Positions 24,901-35,403 of a DNA stretch of 64,000 nucleotides are shown one piece after another (the stretch's first letter is position 1; the number at the start of each line of letters is the position of its first letter). This stretch comes from Schistocerca nitens (Eukaryota; Arthropoda; Insecta; Orthoptera; Acrididae): NCBI RefSeq assembly GCF_023898315.1, contig NC_064614.1, forward strand, positions 501,224,109 to 501,288,108, written 5' to 3'. The notes under the pieces were generated by a model. That model searched no databases. It had not been told where the DNA came from and saw only the letters and a program-made list of their open reading frames with translations. A program made the position numbers and the translations under genes.

Positions 24901-25250
24901 AAATTTAAAAATATTAAGTGCCCCCTGTTCATACATTTACAGACTGTTCATTTTTGTGTACACTAAGCCAATAATAGACAATAACGTTAAACGTCAATAA
25001 AGCACTAGGAGCATGGGGAATTTCATGCTTTCCGCTCATAGATCAAAGCTATATGCACAAACCCCAGAATACATCTGCGTGAGAATGTACAATATTCTAA
25101 AAAAGAAAAATCCACAGCATGAAGCTAGAGGAAATGAAACAAAAGCTATGGAAGTTGTTAGTACAGAATTATTCCTTAGAAGAATTTCTGAATGATAATG
25201 TGAAAATCTGAGCAAGAAAGCAAATGGTTGTTAACTAAATTTACCAATTT
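21990..25250 (+). mobile_element. degraded LINE (CR1/Jockey type) interrupted by a tRNA-like composite
   Basis: Fragments in order on the + strand: the endonuclease end with a LSDHSALI motif near 22080-22110; the linker; RT blocks at about 22600-23470, including SDAIPTKVV, then FFDLTKLFESVNHHLF, then LGPIFISVLYINDLP; and an active-site remnant LFTSDTSA where FADDT is expected. The C-terminal region continues at 24450-25190 and ends ELFLRRISE, like the terminal SFYSIEEF box of the CR1 copy at 56.7 kb. Many stops and frame changes. The composite at 23498-24436 splits it between the RT active site and the thumb. Confidence 0.8.
23498..24436. mobile_element. palindromic tRNA-like composite, 2+2 units, 16-bp TSD
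   Basis: Four tRNA-like units: two on the minus strand (23563-23638 and 23864-23939) and two on the plus strand (24035-24110 and 24336-24411). They face each other across a centre at about 23981-23992, and both arms include the agaagtaaagctgtgagtac spacer. The composite begins aatgagattttcactctgca and ends ttttaatctgccaggaagtt plus t. It is flanked by perfect 16-bp duplications caatgaatcagaacaa (23482-23497 and 24437-24452) that rejoin the split LINE frame. The whole fold-back structure therefore entered as one unit. Each tRNA-like unit has a good D arm and T arm. Confidence 0.88.
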
Positions 25251-25561
25251 TATGTCAAATAATTGACTGTAATAGCTATGTTTCTTATATTAATGATGTT
25301 CGATATTGCTTTTGTAATACATCTGAACTGTAATTGCAGTGTTGATGAGCCCCAGTACATTAAATCTATTATGTGACTTTGTATATTATGGGACTACAAA
25401 AATTATGATTCTATATTACATGGAAAATAAACAAAGTCAATGATATGGCATTGCATCTTCAGTGATGAAATGTTCTATTATTCCTGTTATGGAGAGCAAG
25501 CAATGCCGTTAATACACGTTAAGGTAAGTAGGAAACCTCTGATTGCAAAATACATCATCCT
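25251..25561. other. LINE 3' UTR-like sequence
   Basis: AT-rich sequence after the LINE C-terminus that probably includes its 3' UTR (aataaac near 25426). No other feature. Confidence 0.4.
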
Positions 25562-25573
25562 TCAAGTATTTAA

Positions 25574-25774
25574 AATGTTCAAATGTGTGTGAAATCTTAT
25601 GGGACTTAACTACTAAGGTCATCAGTCCCTAAGCTTACACACTACTTAATCTAAATTATCCTAAGGACAAACACACACACAACCATGCCTGAGGGAGGAC
25701 TCGAACCTCCGCCGGGACCAGCCGCACAGTCCATGACTGCAGTGCCTTAGACCGCTCGGCTAATCCCACGCGGC
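25574..25774 (-). repeat. tRNA-derived SINE with target-site duplication
   Basis: Inverted copy of the 9795-9999 family: body at the left (gggacttaactactaaggtc), tRNA-like head at the right ending cccacgcggc. Flanked by perfect 12-bp duplications tcaagtatttaa (25562-25573 and 25775-25786). Confidence 0.93.
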
Positions 25775-25786
25775 TCAAGTATTTAA

Positions 25787-26660
25787 TTTTCATTTTTAAG
25801 AAAGTAGCCGATGATAGAACACGTGCCTACTTTTTTGGCAATAAGTTGCAAATACAATAAGTTGTAAATAAACTCCAAGTTAAATTCATCTAGATGGAAA
25901 GAAATTTTTGATTTTGTAAATCAAGTTTGGTTAGAAATAAATAAGGAAAGGAGATATAAAATAACTGAAATACCCTGCTGCCATTCTGTGTGACCTTGCA
26001 AAGTCTAATAAAGCAGATTATAAAGTTTTACTATGAAAATGAAACAATTATGATAGCAGTGGCACACCAATTACACATAAAGTCATGTCTTTAGAAAACA
26101 TTGTGTTTCATTAACAGACTGAATCATAGAAATCATGTTAAACTCAGAGTGGAGTAAAAACAAATATGGGAGTGCTATGTCCTACTTGTCACCTACTAAA
26201 TTCTTTAAATGACTTCCCAAAATGCAATGTTCATTGATGAAACAAGCATTTTAATAAATCAGTCAGAGCAGAGACAGTCATGGCAGTATTTAAACATATT
26301 TATGATTGATTCACAACCAGAAAAGCTAAACACTTAATCTTACAAAAATCAATTTATACAATCCCAATCTAACAGCAAAGCTTTTTGGTCCCCAAAATAA
26401 ATACTATTGATCACTTACGATGTGAATCATGAGTAATATCCCTTGTCACTGGGATGCATGATGATAAGTGGATACAAAAAGTACACTTCAGTCTGCTTTG
26501 CTCTATGGTGCCCATGTCGCTGTCTTAATCCCCCCCCCCCCCCCAAAGTAGGTATCAAACTTTGCACACAACCGAAAGTCAAAAGCAGTAGCATATAACA
26601 GGTGGAAAGAAGAATGGTATGACATATGTCACATGGCACAGAGGCTGACAGTACTGTAAT
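25787..26660. other. unassigned AT-rich sequence
   Basis: Only a C homopolymer of about 18 at 26530-26545 stands out. No gene recognised. Confidence 0.5.
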
Positions 26661-26668
26661 CTACAAAC

Positions 26669-27188
26669 CAGGGTGCGATTTGTGCTTCTACCAGTGGGGG
26701 GGACGTCTTAGGGGGTTAGTAGAATTATATATGTTACTATCTTGGACCGTCGCATTACGCATGGTTAAACAGCTATTTATAAATAGATGTTAATGCCGAA
26801 ACTCACTATTGACGCGTATGCACTATCAGAAAAGCCATCCCTTGTTATAACTATAAAAGTATATTACAGGTAAAGCTTATTTACAAAACCATCTACATAC
26901 GGATACAGATATACGAGAGGAATTCAAAACGTTGAGGCACCATTTGTGAAAAGTTGTACTTATTCTGATGATAGGAAACTGAAACATATTAATAGTGTTA
27001 ATAGTAAGACTTATTAAAAACTTTCAGTGTTCGGCTCTACGAATTTACATGATATGTAAAGTTTTACTCCAGTGCGTGGGAAATAAACATTCCAGGTTGG
27101 GATGCATAAACTAAAACCAGAGGAGGGGATGGTCTGATGCAGAGGGGGGAAATCCCCCCCCCCCTCCCCCCCTGCAAATCGCACACTG
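26669..27188. mobile_element. hAT-like MITE, 520 bp
   Basis: The left end is CAGGGTGCGATTTGTGC. The right end, read on the other strand, is CAGTGTGCGATTTGCAG. This gives terminal inverted repeats of about 14 bp with one mismatch, starting CAG. They are flanked by an 8-bp duplication, ctacaaac at 26661-26668 and ctacaaat at 27189-27196 (7 of 8 match). CAG-starting ends and an 8-bp duplication are hallmarks of the hAT superfamily. The interior has no transposase and carries G-rich and C-rich runs just inside each end, so it must have been mobilised in trans. Confidence 0.75.
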
Positions 27189-27196
27189 CTACAAAT

Positions 27197-28879
27197 TGCT
27201 CATCCCCTCCATGAAAACTGTGGTTAATGGAATGAACCACACAATAAATAGCACCTTATAGCCACAATAAAACTACACTTCCACCATCATAACTCATAAC
27301 TTTTTCATTCACCTCCACCAGGCAGCCATCAGGATTCCCCAGCTTGTTTGTGTGAATCAACATAATAAGATAAATGAAATCACATATTCTTTTGTGTAAA
27401 TATTACCATGGCTGTCAATCCATTTTGTGCAAGCTGAAATATAAATTTATCATTAGCATCACTACTTTGTGAGCGTCAGAATATACAGTAACTTGCAGAA
27501 CAACTGTTGACTTTTGTGTACAAAATTGTCTATTCACATGGTGAGATTCTATAGCATCCTATGGACTGTCTGTCAAGTGATTAGTGCCATATCTGCATAT
27601 TGCCCACTTTTTAGTTACTAAAATTATACAACCAGAAGATTATCTAGCAGTTTAATTTGGAACAAGTTAGTCTATTTGTACAATTCTTTACTTTTCTTAT
27701 GCTCGTAATCTAAAATGACTGTAAAAGTTGCCAGTTCACATGATACATTATTTATGGTCTGTTATCTACATCTCTATCTACACTCTGAAAACCACTGTGA
27801 AATTCATGTTGGAGAATTTTTTGCACTGTACCACATATTGGGGTTTCTTCCCATCCCATTTGCATATTGACCATTTAATGTAATGGACCAAGACTCATCA
27901 ATTGTACTACACGATACATCTGATACATAAACATCCCAATAAACTGTAAATTTGTTATGTAAGCATTTATGTAGGGTCATGTCTTGATTTCCAACATACA
28001 CTAATCCTTTTATGATGGTACTTGGGATCTAACTGACCTACAAAATAAGGTATGTTAACAGAATCTTATAAGATGACAAAACGGTTTGATCAATGAGAAA
28101 ACAAACTCAACATTTCTTGTGTTCGGGTCACCCTGGAGCACATGATAAACATTTGGTGTTAAGAGTTAATATTACTGTAGGCAATTAAAATATGAATTTA
28201 TTTTCAGTGAACACTTATAAATAATAATAATAATAATAACAATAATATTTTTTTAAAGAAATTCATTCTATGAAATTTAGCACAGCAAAGCTTTGCATGT
28301 CACAAAATAATTATTTAAAATACATTTTTATTTTCTGCAGAGCATGCTGACATGTAAATTTATTTGTACAAATTTTTCTGCAGTGTAATTTACAAATAAA
28401 TGCATGATAACTAAAAAGAAAGTATTGCCAATAATCTATAGAAGGGTAAACATTATGCCAAAACAATTTTCTCTTGAGAGTCAGTTGCAGTAAGTTGATA
28501 AATTTGAGTTGTTATGGAAGCACAACCACAGTTTTTTTTATGAATATGTGAAGAAAATTTAAAAAATCATCTCTCTTGGATTCAAACAACGAAAACTCCA
28601 GGAATAAATATCAACAATGTATGAAAAGTCAGATTATATTTAGCATAAATTTCACCAGAAATAGTTAGCTTCTCTTGGTTCTGTGTATTCTGCCATAATT
28701 TATTCCAAAATTCAGTTTCACTTTTAATGCTTGACAAACTGTAAAACGGGCAAAGGTTTCACAAGCTCCTGTCAGTTGATCAACTGACATGGTTTTCATT
28801 TGCACTGGATATAATTTAAATAAAGCGAATGCTAGAGTGTTTTCATTAGCAAAACAGACTTTGAGAGGGGTAATAATGG
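27197..28879. other. unassigned AT-rich sequence
   Basis: Includes a short (ATA)n tract near 28218-28245. No gene, RNA or repeat family recognised. Confidence 0.5.
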
Positions 28880-29115
28880 AATCCAAACAAGGTATTATAA
28901 ATGACCCCCTCCAAAATTACAATGGATTTTCTGCTGGAGAGTTGCTGCCCAACTTTTCACCATCAATCTATAATATATGCTGACGACACAACATTTATCA
29001 TGTCACATAGTGATGCGAATGTTGTCAAACAAACGAACAACACAATTATGGAAAAGGCAGCTCAGTGGTTCCATGAAAATAGACTGTCATTAAATAAAAA
29101 CATAACTGGGTCATT
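28880..29115 (+). pseudogene. LINE reverse transcriptase fragment
   Basis: The translation around 28960-29110 gives IIYADDTTFIMSHSDANV, then AQWFHENRLSLNKNIT: the RT catalytic box (intact YADD) and the following block typical of CR1/Jockey-type LINEs. Upstream and downstream blocks are missing, so this is an isolated relic. Confidence 0.7.
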
Positions 29116-29449
29116 CCATGGTAACTCACGTTACGAAGTGATGTCTATATTATAAGTTTTGGACAATTAACAGAAGGAAATGTTTCTATTAAATATTTTT
29201 TATACCTCAAAATATGCTTTATACAGAATGCTCTATAAACCTATATCACAATAATTGTTACATTACTATATTTATAAAACCAAATCTTATAATTATTCTT
29301 GGTAACTCACATTACATTTCCAAGAAATGGCTTTTGCATATGATAAAGAAAATACAAAAGTCTGCTCTGTTATATGTGAACATTTCTTGTAAGATTTACA
29401 CACAATACCAGAAGATCTTATAAGAACTACATTACAACATACGGTAACT

Positions 29450-31090
29450 TACATTACATTGTCACAGATCACAGTCAAACTTGAAAAAACCACGGGAATT
29501 TACAACACTTGGAGGGTTCATTTTTCTGACAATCTTGTCTTTAGTGTAGTGTATCTCTAATTTCAGGCCACTTCTAAAACTTCCCATCTTTCATCCTAAC
29601 ATCAACTTTAAACTCACCATTTTCAGTTTTAGAAGCATTACCAGGAAAATATGAATTGTCATATTTTGCCACAACCCAGTCATCTACTTGTATATTTAGT
29701 GATTTTTCTGTTCTGTTAGTGTTTTCCTCTACAGCTGATAAAGTGGTGTCCTACAACTTCATGATTATAGAATTCCAAGTGATGAATTTTAGAAATGTTC
29801 AAGAAAGGCTTTCAGTTCTTGATTAAGGCCGAGAGATGTAGTTTTTGCTTCTTTGGCTAAAGTCTTCTTCACCCATAAGAACTGATGTCGCATTAGAAGA
29901 AGAATCAACAATGCTTTTACAAAATCTGTTGCATTGTTTACAATACATTTCCTGCTTTTCACACGAGGCCAAACTTGGCGTTTGACACCCCCCCCCCTCT
30001 CCCCCCTCCCCCCCCCTCCCGATTCCATCCACTGCAAAGTACTTCCATGTAATTATTTTGGCATGACTCTTACTTAGCACTTTTATAGTCTCTGCAATAT
30101 ATTTGTATTTAAACTGGGAAGCAGGACCATCTGATTGTAACTTACCTAATACGTTTTGGTAGTTCTTCAAGAAATCAATAAAACATAGGGAGTGACAGTG
30201 TTTTTTGTGTGATCCAGATTATAAGCTACCAACACATAGGGGTGGGAAGTACCTGAATGCCAAATCATGGCAGTAAAAATACTAATTTGATTCTGCTGCC
30301 AATGTGCACTTTAAATTTCATCTTGACTTACATTTGTAAAATTTTCAGAAAAATCAATTTGCATCATGGCAGTTAGCATCACAGAAGGCAGAGATTCCTT
30401 ATCACTCTGATAGTTCTTTGATTGCTCTCTCTTAAAGTACCAGGGCTCTAAAAATTTAGGTCCCATGGTAAGAATATGAACAATAAGATTCTATAATGTA
30501 TCTTCTTCCTCTACTTTCAAAATTCTGCCAACACTCTCCTGCCACACATACCACCTCGTGCCGTACTCTTGTACACCAGTACATAAATCAAGAGGTTTAG
30601 CTGCCAATAAATCTTTACATTTCATGCACTTTCCCAACCAACAATCGGCTGTAGGCTCTGCACACACAAAAAATTCTGGCCAGTTACTGGTCTACTTAGG
30701 TATTTGAGGTATTATGCTATGGAGAGAGTTAATAGCACAGATGAAATTCTTGTGATATCTACAGAGACACACGTTGTGTGGAAGTTTAGTGGCAAGCATT
30801 ACATGTTTGGGTCTTAATTCTGTGAATTTACTTTTACCTATCACTTTGCCATTTTCTTCACAAAACATTGCATGGGTTTCTTTCAAAGAAAACATCAAGT
30901 ATCGTACTTGCAAATTACTCTTACCTTTCTCATCTTTTACAGTCACAACGTCTTTGTGTTCAGGGGCCTGTCTGCTAATGTCATCCCTTTCATAGAATTT
31001 GCTCACTGCACTTATTATTTCACCACTTATTTTTTGTCTATCAGTCGGAATGTTAGTAGTTGCATGACACAAAAACTAAAAAAATCTGGT
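29450..31090 (-). pseudogene. decayed DDE-transposase-like gene, family unassigned
   Basis: Minus-strand blocks in order: SKFYERDDISRQAPEHKD (about 31000); MFSLKETHAMFCEENGKVIG then FTELRPKHVML, a partly conserved CLCRYH; and QIDFSENF, SAHW and GTSHPYVLVAYNLDHTK (30390-30220). These are followed by LQSDGPASQFKYKYIAETI (about 30120), a FAVDGIG block, and VKRQVWPRVKSRKCIVNN (about 29960). Two candidate acidic residues (the D of DFSEN and of SDGPASQFK) sit where a DDE/RNase H-fold nuclease would have them. I recall related uncharacterised proteins in many animals but cannot name the family. Several stops and a poly-C tract (29988-30018) after the DGIG block break the frame. Confidence 0.55.
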
Positions 31091-31410
31091 ACATATTCCA
31101 TCTTCGTACACAGCCTACGAAGCCAAGTTATCGCATTTTTGTCATAAAAGCGTGCGCTGTTGCACACAGCAGGCCACTACCGCCTGATGTGAATGATGAA
31201 ATATGCCCGTTTGGCAAAGCTTTGAAGGCTTCTAGGCCATGCCGGCGCTTTCTATACGCGGAAGATCACAAGAAAAAGCTAGTTTATAATAAATTGCAAG
31301 ATGCTTGAATAAAACCTTCCATCGACAATATCAGTAAGACTATTTATAGCACACTGTTTGACAGAAAAAAGTTTGCATTAGAAACAATCGCATAAAAACA
31401 ATCACGTAGG
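31091..31410. other. unassigned sequence
   Basis: No feature recognised. An 82-codon plus-strand frame at 31060-31308 has no domain signature. Confidence 0.45.
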
Positions 31411-31422
31411 CCTACTAAGGAC

Positions 31423-31613
31423 TGCCAGCTGCTGGTGGCCGAGCGGTTCTAGGCGCTTCAGTCTGGAACTGCACGACCGCTATGTCGTAGGTTCGAATGC
31501 TGCCTTGGGTATGGATGTATGTGATGTCCTTAGGTTAGTTAGGTTTAAGTAGTTCTAAGTTCTAGGGGACTGATGACCTGAGATGTTGAGTCCCAGAGTG
31601 CTCAGAGCCATTT
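31423..31613 (+). repeat. tRNA-derived SINE
   Basis: The head is ggccgagcggttctaggcgc with B box ggttcgaatgctgcc, and the tail is ctcagagccatttgaa. A possible 8-bp duplication actaagga lies at both sides (about 31413 and 31618). Same family as 13967-14152. Confidence 0.85.
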
Positions 31614-31761
31614 GAACCGACTAAGGAGCAGTGAGGTACGACTTTGCTCCACTTTAATTTTAATAACGGTTAGAACAGCCTTCGCAAATATGTTTTGCTG
31701 CGGGTCTAACTCAAGAAACTGGTTCGAATGTCTTAGAAACAGTACTTATTTTTCGAACAAA

Positions 31762-31973
31762 ATATGAGATGATCGTTTGGCATTGTTGGCCGGGTGGCTC
31801 CATTCAGGTGAGTTCCGTCGCCTTATAGCAAGTTCTTTTTAGGTCACACCACATCGGCGACTTGCAAGTCAATTATAACAAAGGACACACAACACCCAGT
31901 CCCCTGACGGGAATCGAACCCGCCCCCTCTGCATGGTAGGCGGTAATGCTGCCACTACACTATAGAGGCTGAC
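31762..31973 (-). repeat. tRNA-Gly-like SINE of a separate family
   Basis: The minus strand starts with a tRNA-like head (tatagtgtagtggcagcatt, loop ctaccat, B box ggttcgattcccg) that most resembles tRNA-Gly. A body unrelated to the other SINEs follows. Flanked by perfect 11-bp duplications tttcgaacaaa at 31751-31761 and 31974-31984. The clean duplication defines the element as 212 bp. Confidence 0.85.
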
Positions 31974-32302
31974 TTTCGAACAAAGAATTTGATTTTATTG
32001 ATTGTAATTTCAACAGAAAGTATGTTGGTTCCGTCTCACAATACATTACCTTCAATTTGGGTTCCAGTGCCCTATTATCCATATGGTTGTCACTGCGAAT
32101 CTCATGTTTTTATTGCAGTCTCATGTGTTTATGGAATATAGAATTCCAATCCAGCAGAAAAATTAAGTCTGTGTAGATGCACAATGGACAAATTCCTTTC
32201 AAATCAAGAGGTTTCCTCTGTTTCCGCACATTCTGTAGCATGGATTTGGATTTTGGCTTTAACCACAATAATAAGAGGTTTACTTCAAACACATCTGACA
32301 TG

Positions 32303-33779
32303 AAACTTCCTGGCAGATTAAAACTGTGTGCCCGACCGAGACTCGAACTCGGGACCTTTGCCTTTCGCGGGCAAGTGCTCTACCATCTGAGCTACTGAAG
32401 CACAACTCACACCCGGTCCTCACAGCTTTACTTCTGCCAGTATCTCGTCTCCTACCTTCCAAACTTTACAGAAGCTCTCCTGCGAACCTTGCAGAACTAG
32501 CACTCCTGAAAGAAAGGATACTGTGGAGACATGGCTTGACCACAGCCTGGGGGATGTTTCCAGAATGAGATTTTCACTCTGCAGCAGAGTGTGCGCTGAT
32601 ATGAAACTTCCTGGCAGATTAAAACTGTGTGCCCAACTGAGACTCGAACTCAGGACCTTCGCCTTTCGCGGGCAAGTGCTCTACCATCTGAGCTACCAAA
32701 GCACGACTCACGCCCGGTACTCACAGCTTTAAGCTGTGAGGACCGGAGATGGTAGAGCACCTGCCTGCGAAAGGCAAAGGTCCCGAGTTCGAGTCTCGGT
32801 CGGGCACACAGTTTTAATCTGCCAGGAAGTTTCATATCAGCGCACACTCTGCTGCAGAGTGAAAATCTCATTCTGGAAACATCCCCCAGGCTGTGACCAA
32901 GCCATGTCTCCGCAGTATCCTTTCTTTCAGGAGTGCTAGTTCTGCAAGGTTCGCAGGACACTTTTGTAAAGTTTGGAAGGTAGGAGACGAGATTCTGGCA
33001 GAAGTAAAGCTGTGAGGACCGGGTGTGAGTCGTGCTTCGGTAGCTCAGATGGTAGAGCACTTGCCCACGAAAGGCAAAGGTCCCGAGTTCGAGTCTCGGT
33101 CGGCCACACAGTTTTAATGTGCCAGGAAGTTTCATATCAGTGCACACTCTGCTGCAGAGTGAAAATCTCATTCTGGAAACATCCCCCAGGCTGTGACCAA
33201 GCCATGTCTCCGCAGTATCCTTTCTTTCAGGAGTGCTAGTTCTGCAAGGTTCGCAGGACACTTTTGTAAAGTTTGGAAGGTAGGAGACGAGATTCTGGCA
33301 GAAGTAAAGCTGTGAGGACCGGGCGTGAGTTGTGCTTCGGTGGCTCAGATGGTAGAGCACTTGCCCACGAAAGGCAAAGGTCCCGAGTTCGAGTCTCGGT
33401 CGGGCACACAGTTTTAATGTGCCAGGAAGTTTCATACCAGTGCACACTCCGCTGCAGAGTGAAAATCTCATTCTGGAAACATCCCCCAGGCTTTGGCCAA
33501 GCCATGTCTCCGCAGTATGCTTTCTTTCAGGAGTGCTAGTTCTGCAAGGTTCGCAGGAGAGCTTCTGTAAAGTTTGCGAGGTAGGAGATGAGATACTGGC
33601 AGAAGTAAAGCTGTGAGGACCGGGCGTGCGTCATGCTTCGGTAGCTCAGATGGTAGAGCACTTGCCCGCGAAAGGCAAAGGTCCCGAGTTCGAGTCTCGG
33701 TCGGGCACACAGTTTTAATCTGCCAGGAAGTTTCATATCAGCGCACACTCCACTGCAGAGTGAAAATCTCATTCTGGAA
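32303..33779. mobile_element. palindromic tRNA-like composite, 2+4 units, 12-bp TSD
   Basis: Two minus units (32328-32403 and 32629-32704) face four plus units: a 5'-truncated one ending at 32807, then 33032-33107, 33332-33407 and 33633-33708. The fold-back centre is at about 32720-32740 (ctcacagctt and its complement). The plus units end at 32807, 33107, 33407 and 33708, so the period is 300-301 bp. The flanks carry acatctgacatg at 32291-32302 and 33780-33791. Outer edges are slightly ambiguous because the duplication overlaps the repeat's own atgaaac start. Confidence 0.85.
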
Positions 33780-33791
33780 ACATCTGACATG

Positions 33792-34700
33792 TTTGTGAGC
33801 TGCGAGATACTCTCACTCCTCGTGCATTTGTTCTTTTATTCTCTGCTTTTATAGCCAGTCTAGTTAGCTGCTAATTCGTATGGCAGTATTGTTTAGAGCA
33901 CAAAAATGAATTAGACCAACCGGTATATAAAGTCAACAGGGGTCACACCTATTTTCTATACCTGCTCCTTACAGATCATTTAACGCTGATCTGCTGCTTG
34001 TGAGCGTCTTAAAGGGCTTAATCAAAGCTCAATTTCGAACAGGATTATAAATGTAGTGTCAAAATATTAATGACTATTTTCTCAAATTAACAGTATGCAA
34101 AAGCTGATGATTATATCAACACTAATAAGTAATCATAAAAAGATGTATATAAAAACAGGAAGCAATCACTCACCAAAAAATTTTCTGATATCCATGTTGT
34201 GTGGCTGTACATCTGTCTGCAGCTCTGTACTTCCAAAAAACTGTTGCCGTCTCACGGCCAACTAGCGTTTCATGCCAAGGTTACTAAATAAGGTTTAGTG
34301 CTAGTCTGCTGCTAATGCTTAGTGGAGGGGTAGGGGATTAGAGCGTTGTCTGGTTTTTGCTTCCCAAAAAAATGTTCATTTCCTTCACCAGTAGCCACTT
34401 TACAGTGCTGCCTGCCTCAGGCACCAGACCTGGGCTCTACCTAGTGATTTCAGTGTCCAGCCGTTAACCTGCTGTTTGCCTAACCTGGTACAGACTTGAA
34501 GAGTACTATTTTAAAATGGTTCGACAGCACTTGAGAATGTGAAGTCACATCAGATAGTGCATCAATTTATCGGGAGTTCGGTATAACAGAGCGAAGCCTG
34601 TCAATTGTGAAAACGCAAAATCTACTCCAGAGGAATATGCCATATGTTTACCATTGTTGCAAGAAACCCATGTCACCAACTGGGCAACCAGTGCGAATTA
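33792..34700. other. unassigned sequence
   Basis: No gene or repeat identified. An A homopolymer of about 25 starts at 34700 and marks the edge of the next element. Confidence 0.45.
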
Positions 34701-34735
34701 AAAAAAAAAAAAAAAAAAAAAAAAAGGTCGAATCT

Positions 34736-35254
34736 AAACCCTGTCTATCTGACCTTTTCAACTTCCCACATCCCCCAAAACTCCACTCAATACAGAGCAC
34801 ATCCATGTATCACTGTTGTTAACATTTCCAACAAAAGCCTGAGCCCCACAGAAGTTTCAGTCCTATCCAAAGACCTCGCCCTTTAGCCTTATACCCAAAT
34901 TTAACTATGCTGGACTTGTCAAAGACCACTCTCCTTCTACTGATCCCTGCAATGGAAACACTTGTTTGCTACCAATCCCTCCAACCAAAACCAGCACTGC
35001 CTCTTCCAGTTTGTACCATCATCCAAGCATCTATCCCCCCCCTCCTACCCCTCCCACCTAAACACCCACTGGGCACCTTCCAGGAATTCCTCACCTCCAA
35101 TTTAGCCTCACTATCCTTCCCCAGGTCTCTTCCTCAGAACACCAATCTTTAAGCAGATAAAAGAACGGCCATACAGAACCTCAAAAAAATCCTGACCTAA
35201 TCATCCGACCTGCAGACAAAGGGAGATTCCGGCCCAAGATGCTGGAGTTGGCAG

Positions 35255-35350
<96 letters not shown>

Positions 35351-35403
35351 ATGTTGTGTGTATGTCTCTCTCCTTTACTGACGAAGACTATGGCTGAAAG
35401 CTA
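34736..35403 (+). mobile_element. Penelope-like element fragment, internally deleted
   Basis: Plus-strand translations give NISNKSLSPTEVSVLSKDLA, then SLQWKHLFATN, which parallel the N-terminal part of the minus-strand PLE at 19.4-19.1 kb (SLQWKHFFAIN). A later PADKG block (about 35205-35220) ends the coding match; the RT and endonuclease are missing. A (GT)n tract of about 42 units (35264-35348) and a terminal piece ending gctgaaag follow. A Tc1 element sits at 35404, just after it. Confidence 0.7.
35264..35348. repeat. (GT)n microsatellite
   Basis: About 42 nearly uninterrupted GT units. Its position in the Penelope fragment mirrors the CA tract at the other Penelope copy. Confidence 0.95.

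Noticed and set aside
26529-30018. C/G homopolymer tracts (26530, 27150, 29988) as quadruplex elements
   Set aside because: They are plain homopolymer runs of uncertain length, prone to sequencing error; only their position inside the MITE and the transposase relic was noted.
32650-33471. 273-codon minus-strand open frame
   Set aside because: It is a translation of the tandem 300-bp tRNA-like units; its length and internal repetition come from the repeat, not from a protein.
32303-33779. Regular 300-bp repeats considered as a CRISPR-like array
   Set aside because: Units are long, eukaryotic tRNA-like and arranged head-to-head; there are no short direct repeats with unique spacers and no cas genes.
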